A stretch of 64,000 nt of DNA from Siphonodentalium dalli. Its lineage: Eukaryota; Mollusca; Scaphopoda; Gadilida; Siphonodentaliidae. The notes beneath the pieces are model-generated. The model had not been told where the DNA came from and did not search any database. It saw nothing but the letters and a program-made list of their open reading frames with translations. The DNA lies in NCBI GenBank assembly GCA_032622095.1, contig CP136062.1, forward strand, positions 35,094,918 to 35,158,917, given 5' to 3'. Of the stretch, positions 35,674 to 47,473 are shown piece after piece; positions within the stretch are counted from its first letter, which is position 1; every line of letters begins with the position of its first letter. The position numbers were made by a program, and so were the translations under genes.

Positions 35674-37085
35674 ATATGTATATTGATTCAACGGATTCGG
35701 TGGTTTTGTTCATTAGTCTATCAAATTTGCGGGGAAAACATGGCCACCAGCATACACCCTGCAAATTTCAAATTTTAATCAATTGGCGCACCCTGCAGTC
35801 AGAATTTATTGGAGAACTGTTTCTCATGTGGATATTTTGGGTCACCACTAGATGGGAGCCATATTTTTTTCCTCAAAATTTTCTTGTGAAAACATCACTG
35901 CCAGCGGTGATCTTGAGTTTTACTATTTTTATGGCTAAATAATTTGGTTGATCCTACAGACGACATCCATTGTCCGATCGTCACCATATTCCACAATGAT
36001 CTTCTGGATAACCAGGATGAGAGTAATCTATTTTTTTCCGAATTTCGTTAAAAACATGACCACAGACAGCAATTTTGTATCTTACTCTTTGTATGACTGA
36101 ATTATGTAGCACCTCTACAGGCCACATCCCTCATCTGATAGTCACCAAACTTCATATTGATCTTCGGGGTGACCACTAGATGGGAGCTATCGAATGATTT
36201 GAATTTCTTTGGAAAACATTGTCGCCAGCAGCCATCTTCTATTTTGCTTTTATATACATGTATATCTCTTCGTGCGGATAGCCAGTATTACTTGGGTAGT
36301 TCAACTTTCCACATTCCTGTCAACATTTGAAATATAAAAATTTACCTGATACATGTAGTCCAATGAAAATTAACAAGCGTCCATAAATTAAATTGACCTA
36401 TGATCCTATTATTCCTCACAATCACATGCACCCTTCAAAATTTTGTTTCGTCGTATCTAATGTTTATTGACCCCTATGGTAATATTGATATAGATACATT
36501 TGTCAAACATTTCTTTACAATATACAGGTATAAAGTTTGTAACTAAATATAGAAATATATAATACTAGCTGATGTACTCGACTTCGCTCGGGCTATTTAG
36601 GGATTTCTTTGTGATCGCCTTCATCTGGGCAGTACCCGGTATATACAGCATCTGGACAAACTATTTTTCAATTTGTCCAGAAACATGCCTATATCAGCAC
36701 GTTCGATGACATGGTCGCACGTGAAATTGGACCCGTCCATATTGCTCCCGGGATCGAAGTAGTCCTACACACAAAGTTTAGTCGGATCGGTCAAGGTCCA
36801 GAAACATGCCTATGAGCGAGGTCAGGTTGACACGTTAAATTCCAAATCCGAGTCGGATCGGACGAGCAGTGTTCGAGTCTATAACACACATACATACATG
36901 CATTCATACACACATACATACAGAAAGATATTCCAAAATGTATAATCGATAGCTACAAGAATTCTATGATAAATAGTTCACGGGCGACATGATGCATGCA
37001 TCTTAGTTTTCTTGTTAATTGTGTTTGCGAGACAATCAAGATACAACGCTTGAGTAGGTGCGTTGTAGCCGGACAACAGTACTAT
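35584..37085 (-). repeat. Direct repeat 2 = 3' region of an upstream truncated LINE copy
   Basis: 1502 bp, near-identical to 27885-29337 from TATAATATAGTTA to ACAGTACTAT. It has two extra short segments near 36270 and 36340 that the first copy lacks, so the two are not products of one LTR-style duplication event, or one has since changed. Confidence 0.9.
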
Positions 37086-38190
37086 GCACGAGTCACACGA
37101 CTTATTGAAACTATTTGTCATTATGATTCCATTCGAGCATGCCACTGTAAATCACCTGACTTTATTAGGCTAATTTGCCGTTTACGCATTCGCAACGGAA
37201 ACTATCCTAATTATGTTGCAAACCTCACGATATCTCTATTATAGTCGAGAATCCACACTGGTAACAGCTCATGTTCGGCGTCAGTCAGGTAACACCACTT
37301 TTGTCTAGATCCGTCAATATGACTGAATCGGACAATATTATGTCGCATATTTCGTAACCTTGATAATTTTATGACAACGCGAATAAAAAAAATTAAAATC
37401 CAACCGACTTTGCAAATCGTAGCAGTTCGTTTGACACAAGACATGGCGACCGTTAATAGTCATCTAGATCGCAATGACAACTAATTTCAGGTCTGAAAAC
37501 TGAAATGCATGCATTCGTGGAAAGGTTCCGTGAATCGCATAAATCATCTCGGCGTGGACAAGTGCCTAACTCACCAGGGGAAGGTCTGAGACGGTTCTAC
37601 CTCGCCCGCAGAAGGCCTGGGTCGCGCCTTAAGGCATGGCCTACCTCACAATGGGAAAGCATGGGATATGAGATTCATGCTCTCGGTCAGATTTCTGACA
37701 AAACAATAATGTATTGCTAATCCCAAGCATGTGTTGGAACACTTTTGTCCACGACTGTTATAATAAGCATGACCGTCCATCTGTAGGCGCATCGGGGCGT
37801 CGAGCCGTCCGTCGGTCCGTCTATCCGTCCTTGTCTGCATGATAACTAGAGTTATGCCCTTTTCCGACTTAGAGATGCTGTTTTGTGTTGTGCGCATGGT
37901 AACTTCAACACAATTCAACAGAATGTTCTGACCTTTGGTATGTGGTTTAAACTTGAGAAGATTCATGCCCAAGTTCGAATGTGGTCACGTTCCGGTGATG
38001 CTTGTCGGGGTTACGGCCCTGTTTCGACTTAAAAGTTACTGTATTTGTGTTGTCCGCATGGTAACTTGAGCAATATTTAACACCTAATTTCTTGATATGT
38101 GTTGTGAGTATATTCAGGCCAGAAAATTAAGTCGAAAGGGGGGGGGGGGGTAACTCAACAAAAGAAGTCGGACAGACGTCATAATTGCAG
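37086..38190. other. Lectin intron after the LINE; iterated AAGTCGAAAAGGGC-type block
   Basis: Two diverged units at 37835-38060 share the reverse complement of AAGTCGGAAAAGGGCATAA and TGCGCATGGTAACTT(C/G)A. The same core recurs in the interior of the 58-61 kb element. No exon recognised. Confidence 0.45.
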
Positions 38191-38193
38191 CTG

Positions 38194-39002
38194 CACAGGC
38201 ATGGATGTGGCTAGAGGGGGGTGTGGGGGTGTCAAAATTTTCAACAGTTGGAAATTTCATACCTGCCAAAACATTAGTTGGAATGGTCATCAGTTGGAAA
38301 TTTTCCAACCTTAGGGGGTGACAGGTTGGAAATTTCCAACACTTGGAAAGCTTGTGTCCTGGTCCTCCCCCGTGGCTAGTCAAAACTGCTACTAAATTTA
38401 AGAAAACAATATTGTCATACATTTGGTCAACATTGTCATTGGAATTGTCATCATTTGGAAATTTTCCAACCTAAGTGGGGGGTGTCAGGTTTGAAATTTC
38501 CAACTCTAAGAAGACTTGAGGCTAGTCTAGATGCTAGGATTTTGCGATTTTCTTGTTCAGATTTCAAAATTTTCGAACACCGGTTAGTTTAACAAAACAA
38601 TAGTTTTGTACATTCGGTCAAACTTGTGGACTGAAATGTTCATCAGTTGGAGAATTTTCCAACCTAATAGGGAGTATGAGGTTTGAAATTTCCAACACTA
38701 GGGAAGCTTCAGTTGAGGCCAGTCTAGATGCTAGGATTTGCGATTTTCTTGTATAGTTTTCCAAATTTTCTCACACCGGGCTGAACAAACATGGACGGAC
38801 AACAATGTCCTGGTCTCTTATCCGTAGCCGTGTGCATTTGTCTGGAGTAGGCTACTAGATGTTAGGATTTATGCAATTCTCAGGTTAAATGGAATTAAGC
38901 AAAAGTTGTGTTTGGTGTCTGATTCTGATTCAAGGAGGGTGCAAATGGAATTTCCTAAGGTGGACACTCCCCCAACGGAGACCATCTAGCCACATCCCTG
39001 TG
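38194..39002. mobile_element. TTGGAAATTTCCAA-family element with terminal inverted repeats
   Basis: Ends read CACAGGCATGGATGTGGCTA and TAGCCACATCCCTGTG, an imperfect inverted pair. The interior has three to four diverged ~190 bp units, each holding GTTGGAAATTTTCCAACC and GGTTGGAAATTTCCAACAC-like palindromic pairs and the phrase GTCTAGATGCTAGGATT. Related copies lie at 11.5 and 17.3 kb, and a relic at 23.1 kb. No coding frame. Confidence 0.65.
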
Positions 39003-40660
39003 CACAGGTTCCCATGGTACTAAATATGTGTTACAAACCAAAATTTACCGAAAAATGTAGGAATAAAAGTTCGGAAAAAATTGTGTCCACGCCCCTTCCC
39101 ACATTTAGACTTAAGTGATATTTTTTCTTGAGTGGTTAGGATTAAGTGATTCTTTCTTTAAGGTGATTAAGTTAAAAAAAAAAAGTACAAAGTGTAACCT
39201 TTCGTCGTGTGTACACTGTCATTAAGTGGAATATCACTTAGTTGTCGCAATTTTACTGTTCTTCCATCGCTAAGATTGCCCGGATACTGTCGAACGGTGC
39301 TTGATTGCGATCGATAAATCTCCACTGGCTACGATCCCAAATACAGGAGGAACAACTCTAAATTCACACAGCGCATCGCAACTTTTACCTACATATTTAA
39401 CCGTATACATGCTAATCTTACCAATACAAACTATGTTTTAAATATTTATTTCAACATGTGTAAAATGTTGCGTTCGTTTCCGGGAGAAATAAGTCAGAAT
39501 TGCTGAGTATGTGACATGTGGAATGGATGGTCGAGGACCAACTATTTTCTTAGCATCTATATATGACAGATGTTTATCAGCAATATATCCTTGAATTCAT
39601 AGTCCCAAATGGGACATGAACGATCCATTGCCGCATGTGAACCTTGACCCTTTGAACATTTTTAAAGATTCCTACAACCCTTATGACCAGAAATAGAATA
39701 TCGTGCATCTAACATCATACTCCTGACTTTTAAAACATCGCAATGGGTTTTCTTTTATTAATTTCATGAACATTTGAATTTAAAACAGACATTAAATGCT
39801 TCAGCTTAGAGTTATACTAGACCTCTGGTTCAACTCAACTCAAGCAGTGACGATTAGTCGATATTGCGCAAAGTTTATTTATTTATCGAACGTTTATTTA
39901 ATTTTAAAGCATCATTCGTCTTGATAACGAGCGGAACTTTTGGAACTTATTTCCGGTCCCTTAAATCTTAGTCTAGGAAGAACATGACATAAGGAGCACT
40001 TTCGAGAACGGTTCGGATTTTAAATTGGGCGAAATCCGAACCGTTCTCGAAAATGGTCCGTATGCTATCGTCACACCCTCCGGTGATGAGCCCTCCCGGG
40101 GTCAGGGGTCAGCCTGGGAGTGTTTCTGGGAGATATTTGGGCCCACACCGATGGTATCAAATTGTGCGAAATCCGAACCAAGTAGTAATCAAAAGGCCGG
40201 TTTTCTCATTTCTTTAAACGCTTCCATGTCTTCAGAACAATTTTTGTTGTGTTAAGTTGATGTTTGGCTCGTGCACACTGGACCAAAAACGTAATAACAA
40301 TATACAATATCAGCTGGGATACCTTTTGAATCACAATGTTTATTGTCGCCATTCAGCAGTAGATAGCACATGCGAACTTGTATTAGCATAACGATATATG
40401 ACTTTAGATGGTCAAGTTCAATGTTATTACTGCATGTATTGCTCTAGACGAGTTCATTTGCACACACATTTGTTTGTTTGAACATATTTTATTTGAACCC
40501 AGTTTACATGAATACATTTTAGATTTTGACAACATGAATCTGAAAAATGATATCATGTAATAGAAAGGGATGGGAGCACAAGTTATGCAACATACTATTG
40601 CTCTTCCGCCTTAACAATATTTAAACGCATACCAATATGATATATGCACACACATGTATA
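39003..40660. other. Lectin intron, last part, with one strong hairpin
   Basis: A perfect inverted repeat TTTCGAGAACGGTTCGGATT at 40000-40020 pairs with 40031-40052 over a 10-bp loop. A third partial GCGAAATCCGAACC follows near 40175. No exon seen other than the one starting at 40667. Confidence 0.5.
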
Positions 40661-40666
40661 TTACAG

Positions 40667-40902
40667 ATGTATGGATCGACGGCATGAGATGTCCTACCGG
40701 ATTCTGCAACAGTAACAATGAACCACTGGCATGGACTGAGTGGGCGGTTGGACAACCTAATGGTATTCAGGAAATTTATATTGCATTAGTTAGAAATGAC
40801 GGATGGCGGTTCCACGACGCGAAAGACATTTATAATTTGCATTTCATCTGTCAGTGGCCATATGTGGGACCAGATGACGCGGAATCCGCCACGGTGCGAT
40901 GA
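40667..40902 (+). CDS. C-type lectin gene copy 1, CTLD C-terminal and last exon
   Basis: Acceptor TATTACAG before 40667, stop TGA at 40900-40902. It encodes VWIDG (WIG motif), a W-x-x-W segment LAWTEWAVGQPNG, and the terminal FICQWPYV of a CTLD, then a 13-residue acidic tail. The QPN at the long-loop position resembles EPN/QPD sugar-binding triads. The usual WND is not intact (WRFHD), and no cysteine sits at the usual third position 8-12 residues before FIC, so the canonical inner disulfide appears to be missing. An MRCPTGFC pair may form another bridge. The reading frame is clean; the gene may be functional. Confidence 0.85.
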
Positions 40903-41008
40903 CACAGGTTGCGCCACTTAATTTCAAATCCTCAAAACAACCTGAAATTACACATTTTATTTACGTATTCGATAAGTTGTATACATTGTATGAAGGTATG
41001 TGAGCGTA

Positions 41009-41014
41009 AATAAA
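41009..41014 (+). terminator. AATAAA polyadenylation signal of lectin copy 1
   Basis: Canonical AATAAA about 107 bp after the lectin stop codon, in the expected strand and range. No other AATAAA lies closer. Confidence 0.6.
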
Positions 41015-43285
41015 GAAGTGATCATCGGATCAGAAAGAAAAAAATATGCCCTGTCCTCAACGTGTAACAACAAAGAACGTCCGCTGTTAGTTTATGTAGT
41101 GTTATTATTCAAACAAGTTGACAATCAAGAGCGTTCATTCTCAAATATAAACCTACTCTGCCAACATAGTGTTTATATTATACCAGTAAACCTCAGTGTC
41201 CTTGTGTCAATTTGCCGTCCATCCATCGGGCTGTAGTTGACCCCGAACCACGGCGAATGCGAACCACTGATACATAGACGCACGTCTCCCGTGAAGACTC
41301 GATCATGGTGACGGTTCTCATTTCATGTCTAATCTGATACCACTGAATGTATTTATCAAGAACAATATTGCCGTATTCGTAATATCCAGTTTAAATCTCC
41401 GAGTTAAAACGTGGGTTAAACCCGCGTTGGCGGTCCAGTCAAACCGGGTTTAAGAGGGTATTTGTTACCGTTCAGTGGAGAACGAGAACCCTCGTGTCAG
41501 AACAAATAAATCTTGACACGATAATGCAAAGCTGTCGCTCTCACATTAGAAACGCCGTCTCAAACCGCGTTCCAGAAAAGACGGATTCGTCATCAAAGGT
41601 GTGACCTCATAAACCGGGTAAATGGGATCAAATAAGACAGTTCGAGAAAATAATATTTAAAAAAGCTTATTTCATGCTGATACAGTTGTAGTGAAACTAA
41701 TACATCAGTACTATCGAACCTATGGGGGAAAACGCATATTATCGTCAGAGCTTATGATTATCAGACCCAAATAAGGCATAGTTATGTTTGAGAACTGACT
41801 CCATTTTGGGGATCAAACAGGCCGATACAAAAACTAACATGTAACATTTATAATACAGGTCATGACCCTGTCTTTACATACGTGATGCGAACTCTGGACT
41901 TTCACCATATCGGTAAGGGGTGACACCGAACCCTTTCCTATATAAATAGTGGTCCAAGATGATGAGAAAGGCAACCCTTCTTTTCTCTGATCCGATAAGC
42001 GCATTCATGTGACATTCCCGCGGGTAACCTTGGCTGGTGTATATAGCTCATTGTTGATGTACGGTTATGTCGACTTCCATTTCAATTTATGAGAGAAAAC
42101 CATGAGACATAGTTTGAAATATTTATATAATATCTAATGGAATGACATGTATCCATTATTATATTGAGCGACCATTTCACTGGCGAACATTGGACACTTT
42201 CATTGGTTGGACATATGCCACTACATGAAGCGAAGCTTCAAACATGTTAAAGACGTATCAAAGTGAAAGAAATGTAAAATACCGTAACCGTGTGTACCAT
42301 CTTATAACCGTGAGCGGTAATGTGATTTTAACTTCAATTCTTCAGGCGAGTTTGTTGTTAAACCACAATGCTACGAGTGTTGATGCTCTGTGGTACCTTT
42401 TGTGAATCAAATTTACATCATTATTATACTTCCATTGTGTAACCAAGGAAGTATATTGTTTTTCTATTGGGGATGTCTTCTGTTTAATTGGAAACACTCA
42501 GAAATTAGTAGCAATAGGAACGCGAATTTTCTAGCGATTGTATGTATTTAAGGTCTACTTACAATGAAGGTATCGCGGTTTCGGCCCAATTTTTCCGTAC
42601 GGGGTACGGTTAATTTTCTATATTACTATTATTATTACACGGAACACTTTAGCAACGCCTTAATATCTTAAATTATGAGGAGTAGCAAGCTAAATGTACA
42701 TAATGTTGGGCTAATACGTACTAACCCATCGTCGATTTTCTTGCGGAATTATCTCCCTTTAGCTGAACAACTGTCATGTTACTGTCTCGGACATTATGAG
42801 GAGCAGATCATTGAGAATTGAACCGTAAGCATACATGTACCTCGATATGCCCTACTGACCACGGGCATCAAAACTTGCGTGCGCGCTTTCACTGCGGAGT
42901 TGCCGCCCATATATATGTATATATGCACAACTCTAATTGATTGTGCTTAGCTGTTCTCCCGTATCACTCCAGATAACTGCATTTGGTTTTCACAGTCGTT
43001 GTCAGTTCAGTCCGAAAACAAAACTGGCAGATGAAGGCCCTCGTCTGATGCAACTCGTATCAATATGGTAGTCGCACAGCGCAGCAAAGCCGGCACCACA
43101 GCGGTTATGCTTCCCCGTTTCAGCAAAAAAACAACAACAACAAAATAGTCCAGCGACAATGACTGTTAGTGCATCTTGCGAATGGCAAGAGGGATTTTGG
43201 ACCTAAATCGACCATCTAAAAGTGTTTTTCTCAGTGATCATCGATACATTGTAAAAGGCGAAATTCACATATTCTTCCCTCCAAA
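41015..43285. other. No gene seen
   Basis: Intergenic. It includes a small palindrome TATACTTCC...GGAAGTATA near 42427-42455 and GTTAAACCCGCGTTGG-like phrases near 41410. No coding frame or RNA gene supported. Confidence 0.3.
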
Positions 43286-43289
43286 TATA

Positions 43290-44280
43290 AGCGGGCAAGT
43301 ATAATATTGGAGCAGGTACCTCGATATACTGTAGTACTGCCCCCAAATGTTGGCCATTCACTCTACTACAAAAAACAACTTGCTCAACGGAGAGCTCGTT
43401 CCGGGGTATGTCGAGGCTTTTGAAAAATATTGACGAGTGGACTGTACTTAGTAGTATGCAAGTGCAACTTTAGTGTGATTTCCTAAGTTTTAGAGTGAAC
43501 GAGTTTCACCTGGTAGCGTATGACGTTGTTAACAGGTGATATATATTGGCCTAACTAAAACCCTCTATTTTTCCGGCCGAATCAAAATTGGCTAATGCAG
43601 AAGCAATGCTAATTCATGAGCAGGGATATCGATATGGCATAGGTAGGCCCCCAAAGTTTAACCGCTCTACTATAAAATCAACCTGCTCAACGAAGAGCGG
43701 GGTAGGTCTAGACTTTTTGGTAAATTATACCGAAACTAGTAAAGGGAAACAATTGGAAAACATCGCGAATCGAGATGTTTTCATGTTGACCAGTGTATGT
43801 GTTTGGTAGTGTCTACGGGCAACATTCGTTTTAGAGCTGACGGGTAAGCGCCCGGCTAGCGTTATCGATTGTGGTTGAATTAACTCTATAGATATTACAG
43901 TTAACTCTCTATAACAGAGACGCTAACTACGCTAACGTTGTAGTATTGTAGTACTAATATATCAGTCCAGCGCCTAAACAATCTTATTGTCTCTATCCAA
44001 TCATAAGTGTGTATGTGACAGGAATCGCCCATTATTTTCCGAGCCGCCGTCTCAATATGGCGAAGGGGGGTTTTAGTTTTGTTTCCAGCCAAATCCAAAC
44101 GGGCTAATGGAGGAGCTATGCTAATGCAGGAGTCGATACCACGGTATACGTCAAGTAAGCCCCGTAAATTTGACTCGGCTACCCCAAAGGCATCCGGCCT
44201 AATGGAGAGGACACATCGTGGTGTGTAGAGGCTTTTCGTCAATTCCACAAATCGGTCGAATCGCAAACAGTGGGGAAATC
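43290..44280 (+). repeat. Three diverged tandem units
   Basis: Units near 43340-43430, 43570-43730 and 44090-44250 share CAA(C/A)(T/C)TGCTCAACG(G/A)AGAGC-like cores, GGCTAATG(C/G)AG(A/G)AGC and a TCTAGACTTTT / TCGAGGCTTTT / TAGAGGCTTTT box. Spacing is irregular. Frames within it (43588-43809 plus; 43901-44266 minus) show no domain. Confidence 0.45.
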
Positions 44281-45000
44281 ATAAATAATCAAAGCGGTCG
44301 TAACGTCTCAGAAAGCTTGTCCGGTATGCGGAAGCTGCCACACCCACAGTTCAAATGTACACACACATGAGACTTATAGTGGGGTGTTTATGCAGAAATT
44401 ATACAATTATACGTGGGATGATGAATTTAAAATCCAACTATTCCATGCTAATGCAAATCTAATCAGAACCGTGTGTTGGTGAAAACAATTTGACTGAAAC
44501 TCTGCAATGTGTTATCGATCGCTGATCAATTCATATTAACTGACACATATCCCCGTTGTCATGGATGGACGTTATTGTATTATCCAATGGTGTTCTTGTG
44601 ACTAATGCATATTAGGAGACATAGCAAATTGGTAAATCATGATACACTAGCCTGCTTTCAGCGAGACTATTCACATGGATACTGTAATTTACAAATTGTG
44701 TGTGTACTTCGTGAGGCGCTCTTCCAGATAGACTACAGATAGTTACATGCATTTACATACAAATTCCACAACAATATACACCTTATATAAATGGAACATT
44801 ATGACGAATATGGGTAAAACATATCACCATTTGATGTTTATTATAAATTATATTACCAAGTTTGACTATAATTGTTGATTGTATTTAATTTGTAGCGACC
44901 ATATTAATTTGTTAAATACATGTACATGTTTTGATTAATGATTGAGATTTGAATATGTAAATTGCATTCCCAAAGACAACGCTGTATACATCGGTACTGA
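44281..45000. other. No gene seen
   Basis: AT-rich, no recognisable exon, repeat or RNA gene. Confidence 0.3.
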
Positions 45001-45003
45001 CTT

Positions 45004-45177
45004 CGGATAGCTACGGTGGCTGGATGAGGACATGGAAAATTTTATTTCTATCTCGTTTAAACTAGATAGCAGAAGGGAAATTTTATTTTTATCTCGTTTA
45101 AACGAGATAACTTATCTCGTTTAAACGAGATAAAAATAAAATTGCCCATGTCCTCATCCAGCCACCGTAGATATCCT
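45004..45177. mobile_element. Palindrome-rich MITE
   Basis: Inverted ends GGATAGCTACGGTGGC and GCCACCGTAGATATCC, then GGATGAGGACATGG / CCATGTCCTCATCC. The centre carries two perfect copies of the palindrome TATCTCGTTTAAACGAGATA (45090-45109, 45113-45132) and one imperfect copy near 45047. No coding capacity. Confidence 0.75.
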
Positions 45178-46120
45178 ATGGATGTCAGGGTTATTATTGA
45201 GGTTATTCACAGCAAGGGAAGATATCTTGATCTGACATGCGTCATCTCTATGTTCCGAAAGTGTCTGGCAGTCCACTGTACATGTGATGGATATTGGCTT
45301 ATTATTTTAACTGTGTCTATACTTATGATAAAAATTGATTTGTGCATATATTGCCAATATATCATGTAATTTTTTAATAAAACATAGCTTGCCAACTAGA
45401 AAATTGGCGTAATGTATTGGCTATCTTCACACAATATCACAACGTGATTAGATACAGTGAATTCCAGTACAACTATAATGAACAACGATACTAAGATTAT
45501 GACCTTTGGAAAATGCAAATCAGAATAATGTTGATAGTTGCAAGAACAAATATGTTGATGATTTATATAGACATGTGAAAGTGTTGAAACCGTATATTTG
45601 TTTATTGACAGTATGATTTTTAAATAAAATCTAGCTTTTAATTGTCATTTTTCAATGACCCTTCGACGGAGGGGCACGAGGATATTGTCCCCATCAGAAG
45701 GTATCATCCCGTTTTACAAAGACTGTAATACTGCACCTGCATGCACGATTCAATCCGTCATACATGTCTCTCAGATAGCGACCGTATTCTCAATTCGGTT
45801 GGTTGAAATGTCTGTGTACACGCACGTGGGGCAGAGGTGTGGAGATATTGGGGACAATGGGATTCACTTACCAACATTTGGCCAAAATTTCCATCAGTTG
45901 CAAACCTAATTTTGGAATTATGACATATTTAATTATCGCAATGCGACTTAGTGCAGTCAATGACCTGTGCCTCCGTTTATCAATTACGACCTTCAATTGT
46001 ATAAGTTTGTTTCCAAAATTGAGGTTATTCAGTTGCAATAAATATGTACAATACGTTATGCCCAGCTATGTGAATGTTTTTGTTATATGAATGTCGAAAA
46101 TTAGCATGGGTGCACCGTCG
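45178..46120. other. No gene seen
   Basis: Frames of 60-95 codons occur (e.g. 45655-45909, 45803-46090) but show no domain or splice support. Confidence 0.3.
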
Positions 46121-46386
46121 TTAGGTTTGTTGCGCCTAACAAACTGGCTTATTCTCACTTATCCGGCAGGGATGTGTGAATGCATCCGAGCCGACAGGTT
46201 ATAGTCTGTTTTTACAATGCGTGACTAGTGATCCCATCGCCACAAGCAGTGTTTGTTTAAGCAAAGTGTAGCCCAAACTTACCGACAATGACTGTATATC
46301 ACGATATGAACTCTTGTCACTGAAAACAACTCAAGTGAGTGATTTCCAGAGATAATCATGTTCTCACGCTAACATATAAATTACAG

Positions 46387-46670
46387 AGGCTCACAAAGAC
46401 AAATCACCTCTGGTGTCCCCCGTCAGCATCGCGGAGGAGGAGCAGGAATCTCCACCCCCTGCTCCTACCGAAGATGAAGAAAATCTACAAAAGCTTCAAA
46501 ATATGCAGAAGAAAGCAGAAGCAGTGATGACAGAAGCTGAAAAATGGAACAAAATACAATAACAACAGGAAAAAGAATAACAACTACGACAATTAAGACA
46601 GAAACCAGCTCCGTCTCCTTCGTCTTCAGGAGAAAAGCCACCAAGAAAGAAGAAACACAAAAGAAAATAA
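46387..46670 (+). pseudogene. Upstream exon of the FLYWCH gene, with two nonsense codons
   Basis: After an ATTACAG acceptor the frame reads AHKDKSPLVSPVSIAEEEQ, a Pro/Glu segment, then a Gln/Lys/Glu-rich helix, and ends in a basic tail PPRKKKHKRK. In-frame TAA codons at 46560-46562 and 46578-46580 fall inside the Gln/Glu stretch, each one base from CAA (Gln). A third TAA (46668-46670) follows the basic tail. The gene is broken, or these parts belong to different transcripts. Confidence 0.5.
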
Positions 46671-46730
46671 TTATAAAAAATGTATAAAAATGCTCCTTTT
46701 TTTTCTTCTTTTTTTTCATGATTCCAAGTA

Positions 46731-47019
46731 CATATTAATTTCATTCCTGATGATCGCGGTGGTAAATATCTCGTCTTTAACCACTATAAGTTCTGCGATA
46801 AGTCTCGAAGAAACGACAGTGTACATTGGCGATGCTGTTCAAAGACCTGCAGCGCAACTGTAAATACCAATAACGACATCGTCACATCCTACAAAAGCCA
46901 GCATAACCACGACTCAGACCAGGCACAAGTTGCTGCTGAAACCATCATCACAGAGCTCAAAACCTTAGATCGTCATACATCCAGACCAGTCACTACTATC
47001 TACCAGGAAGAAATATCTA
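46731..47019 (+). CDS. FLYWCH-type zinc finger exon
   Basis: Open without ATG from an upstream TGA near 46718. It reads NFIPDDRGGKYLVFNHYKF, then HWRCCSKTCSATV and SQHNHDSD, matching the FLYWCH order: aromatic/leucine start, W-x-C, C-x-A, and terminal H-x-H. A helix ITELKTLDRHTSRPVTTIY follows. The donor GTATGT at 47020 leaves phase 1. The start after the pyrimidine run at about 46695-46720 is approximate. It binds zinc and probably DNA or protein. The parent gene is likely inactive given the stops just upstream. Confidence 0.65.
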
Positions 47020-47225
47020 GTATGTATATCTTTGATAAAACAATTCTTATCAAAATATCATAGATGAGAACGCTCTTTGTTAACTGTACGATATGTCAGA
47101 TATTTCAACAAGTATACAAAATAAGTTATATTAAAAAAAAAAACAATTCTTATCTATCATATCATAATTTATAACGCTCTTTATTATATACCGATATGTA
47201 AAATGATATTATTTTCCTTTTGCAG

Positions 47226-47473
47226 ATTTGCGGACAGACGAAACACATTCTGACATCATTGCAAATGTTCCGACGTTCTCTTCCGTTAAAGCATCACTGT
47301 ACAGATCCCGAGCAAAACTCCACCCAAAACTATCACGACCACAGCAGAGAAAATACAGTAGCATCAACAACAGCCGTCGTCACTACAAGAGAGTTTATAG
47401 AGAAGGGCAGTTGGGAATATGTTATTGTAATTGTCGTATAAATGTATTCTGTTATATTATTATAAATCGTTAA
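47226..47473 (+). CDS. Exon following the FLYWCH finger
   Basis: Acceptor CCTTTTGCAG, phase 1, joins the previous exon as EEISNLRTDETHSDI. It continues IIANVPTFSSVKASLYRSRA, a segment typical after the FLYWCH domain in transposon-related proteins (Tyr/Ser-rich then Arg-rich). After LHPKLSRPQQRKY the frame drifts into low-complexity residues and stops at a TAA (47471-47473), so a frameshift or truncation is likely. No DDE catalytic domain is present. Confidence 0.5.

Larger units (their letters stand above)
27885..37085 (-). mobile_element. Non-LTR retrotransposon locus flanked by ~1.5 kb direct repeats
   Basis: On the minus strand, in order: direct repeat (37085-35584), 5' leader, ORF1 (34544-32931), endonuclease ORF (32934-31447), reverse-transcriptase ORF (from ~31479 to 29466), ~130 bp, direct repeat (29337-27885). 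The two repeats are almost identical apart from scattered substitutions and two insertions of about 20-30 bp in the 35.6-37.1 copy. The simplest reading is a full-length LINE whose 3' region is 27885-29337, placed head to tail directly behind the 5'-truncated 3' region of another copy. The family looks like the CR1/Jockey-type LINEs of marine invertebrates. Confidence 0.85.

Noticed and set aside
27885-37085. Interpretation as an LTR retrotransposon
   Set aside because: The direct repeats do not begin TG and end CA. There is no gag-protease-integrase, and the enzyme set (APE-type endonuclease plus LINE-type RT) is that of non-LTR elements.
46465-46744. Minus-strand frames with FFIIIFFCVSSFLVAFLL-like membrane stretches
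   Set aside because: They are the antisense of a Lys/Gln-rich exon and T-rich intron; the hydrophobicity is a composition artefact.
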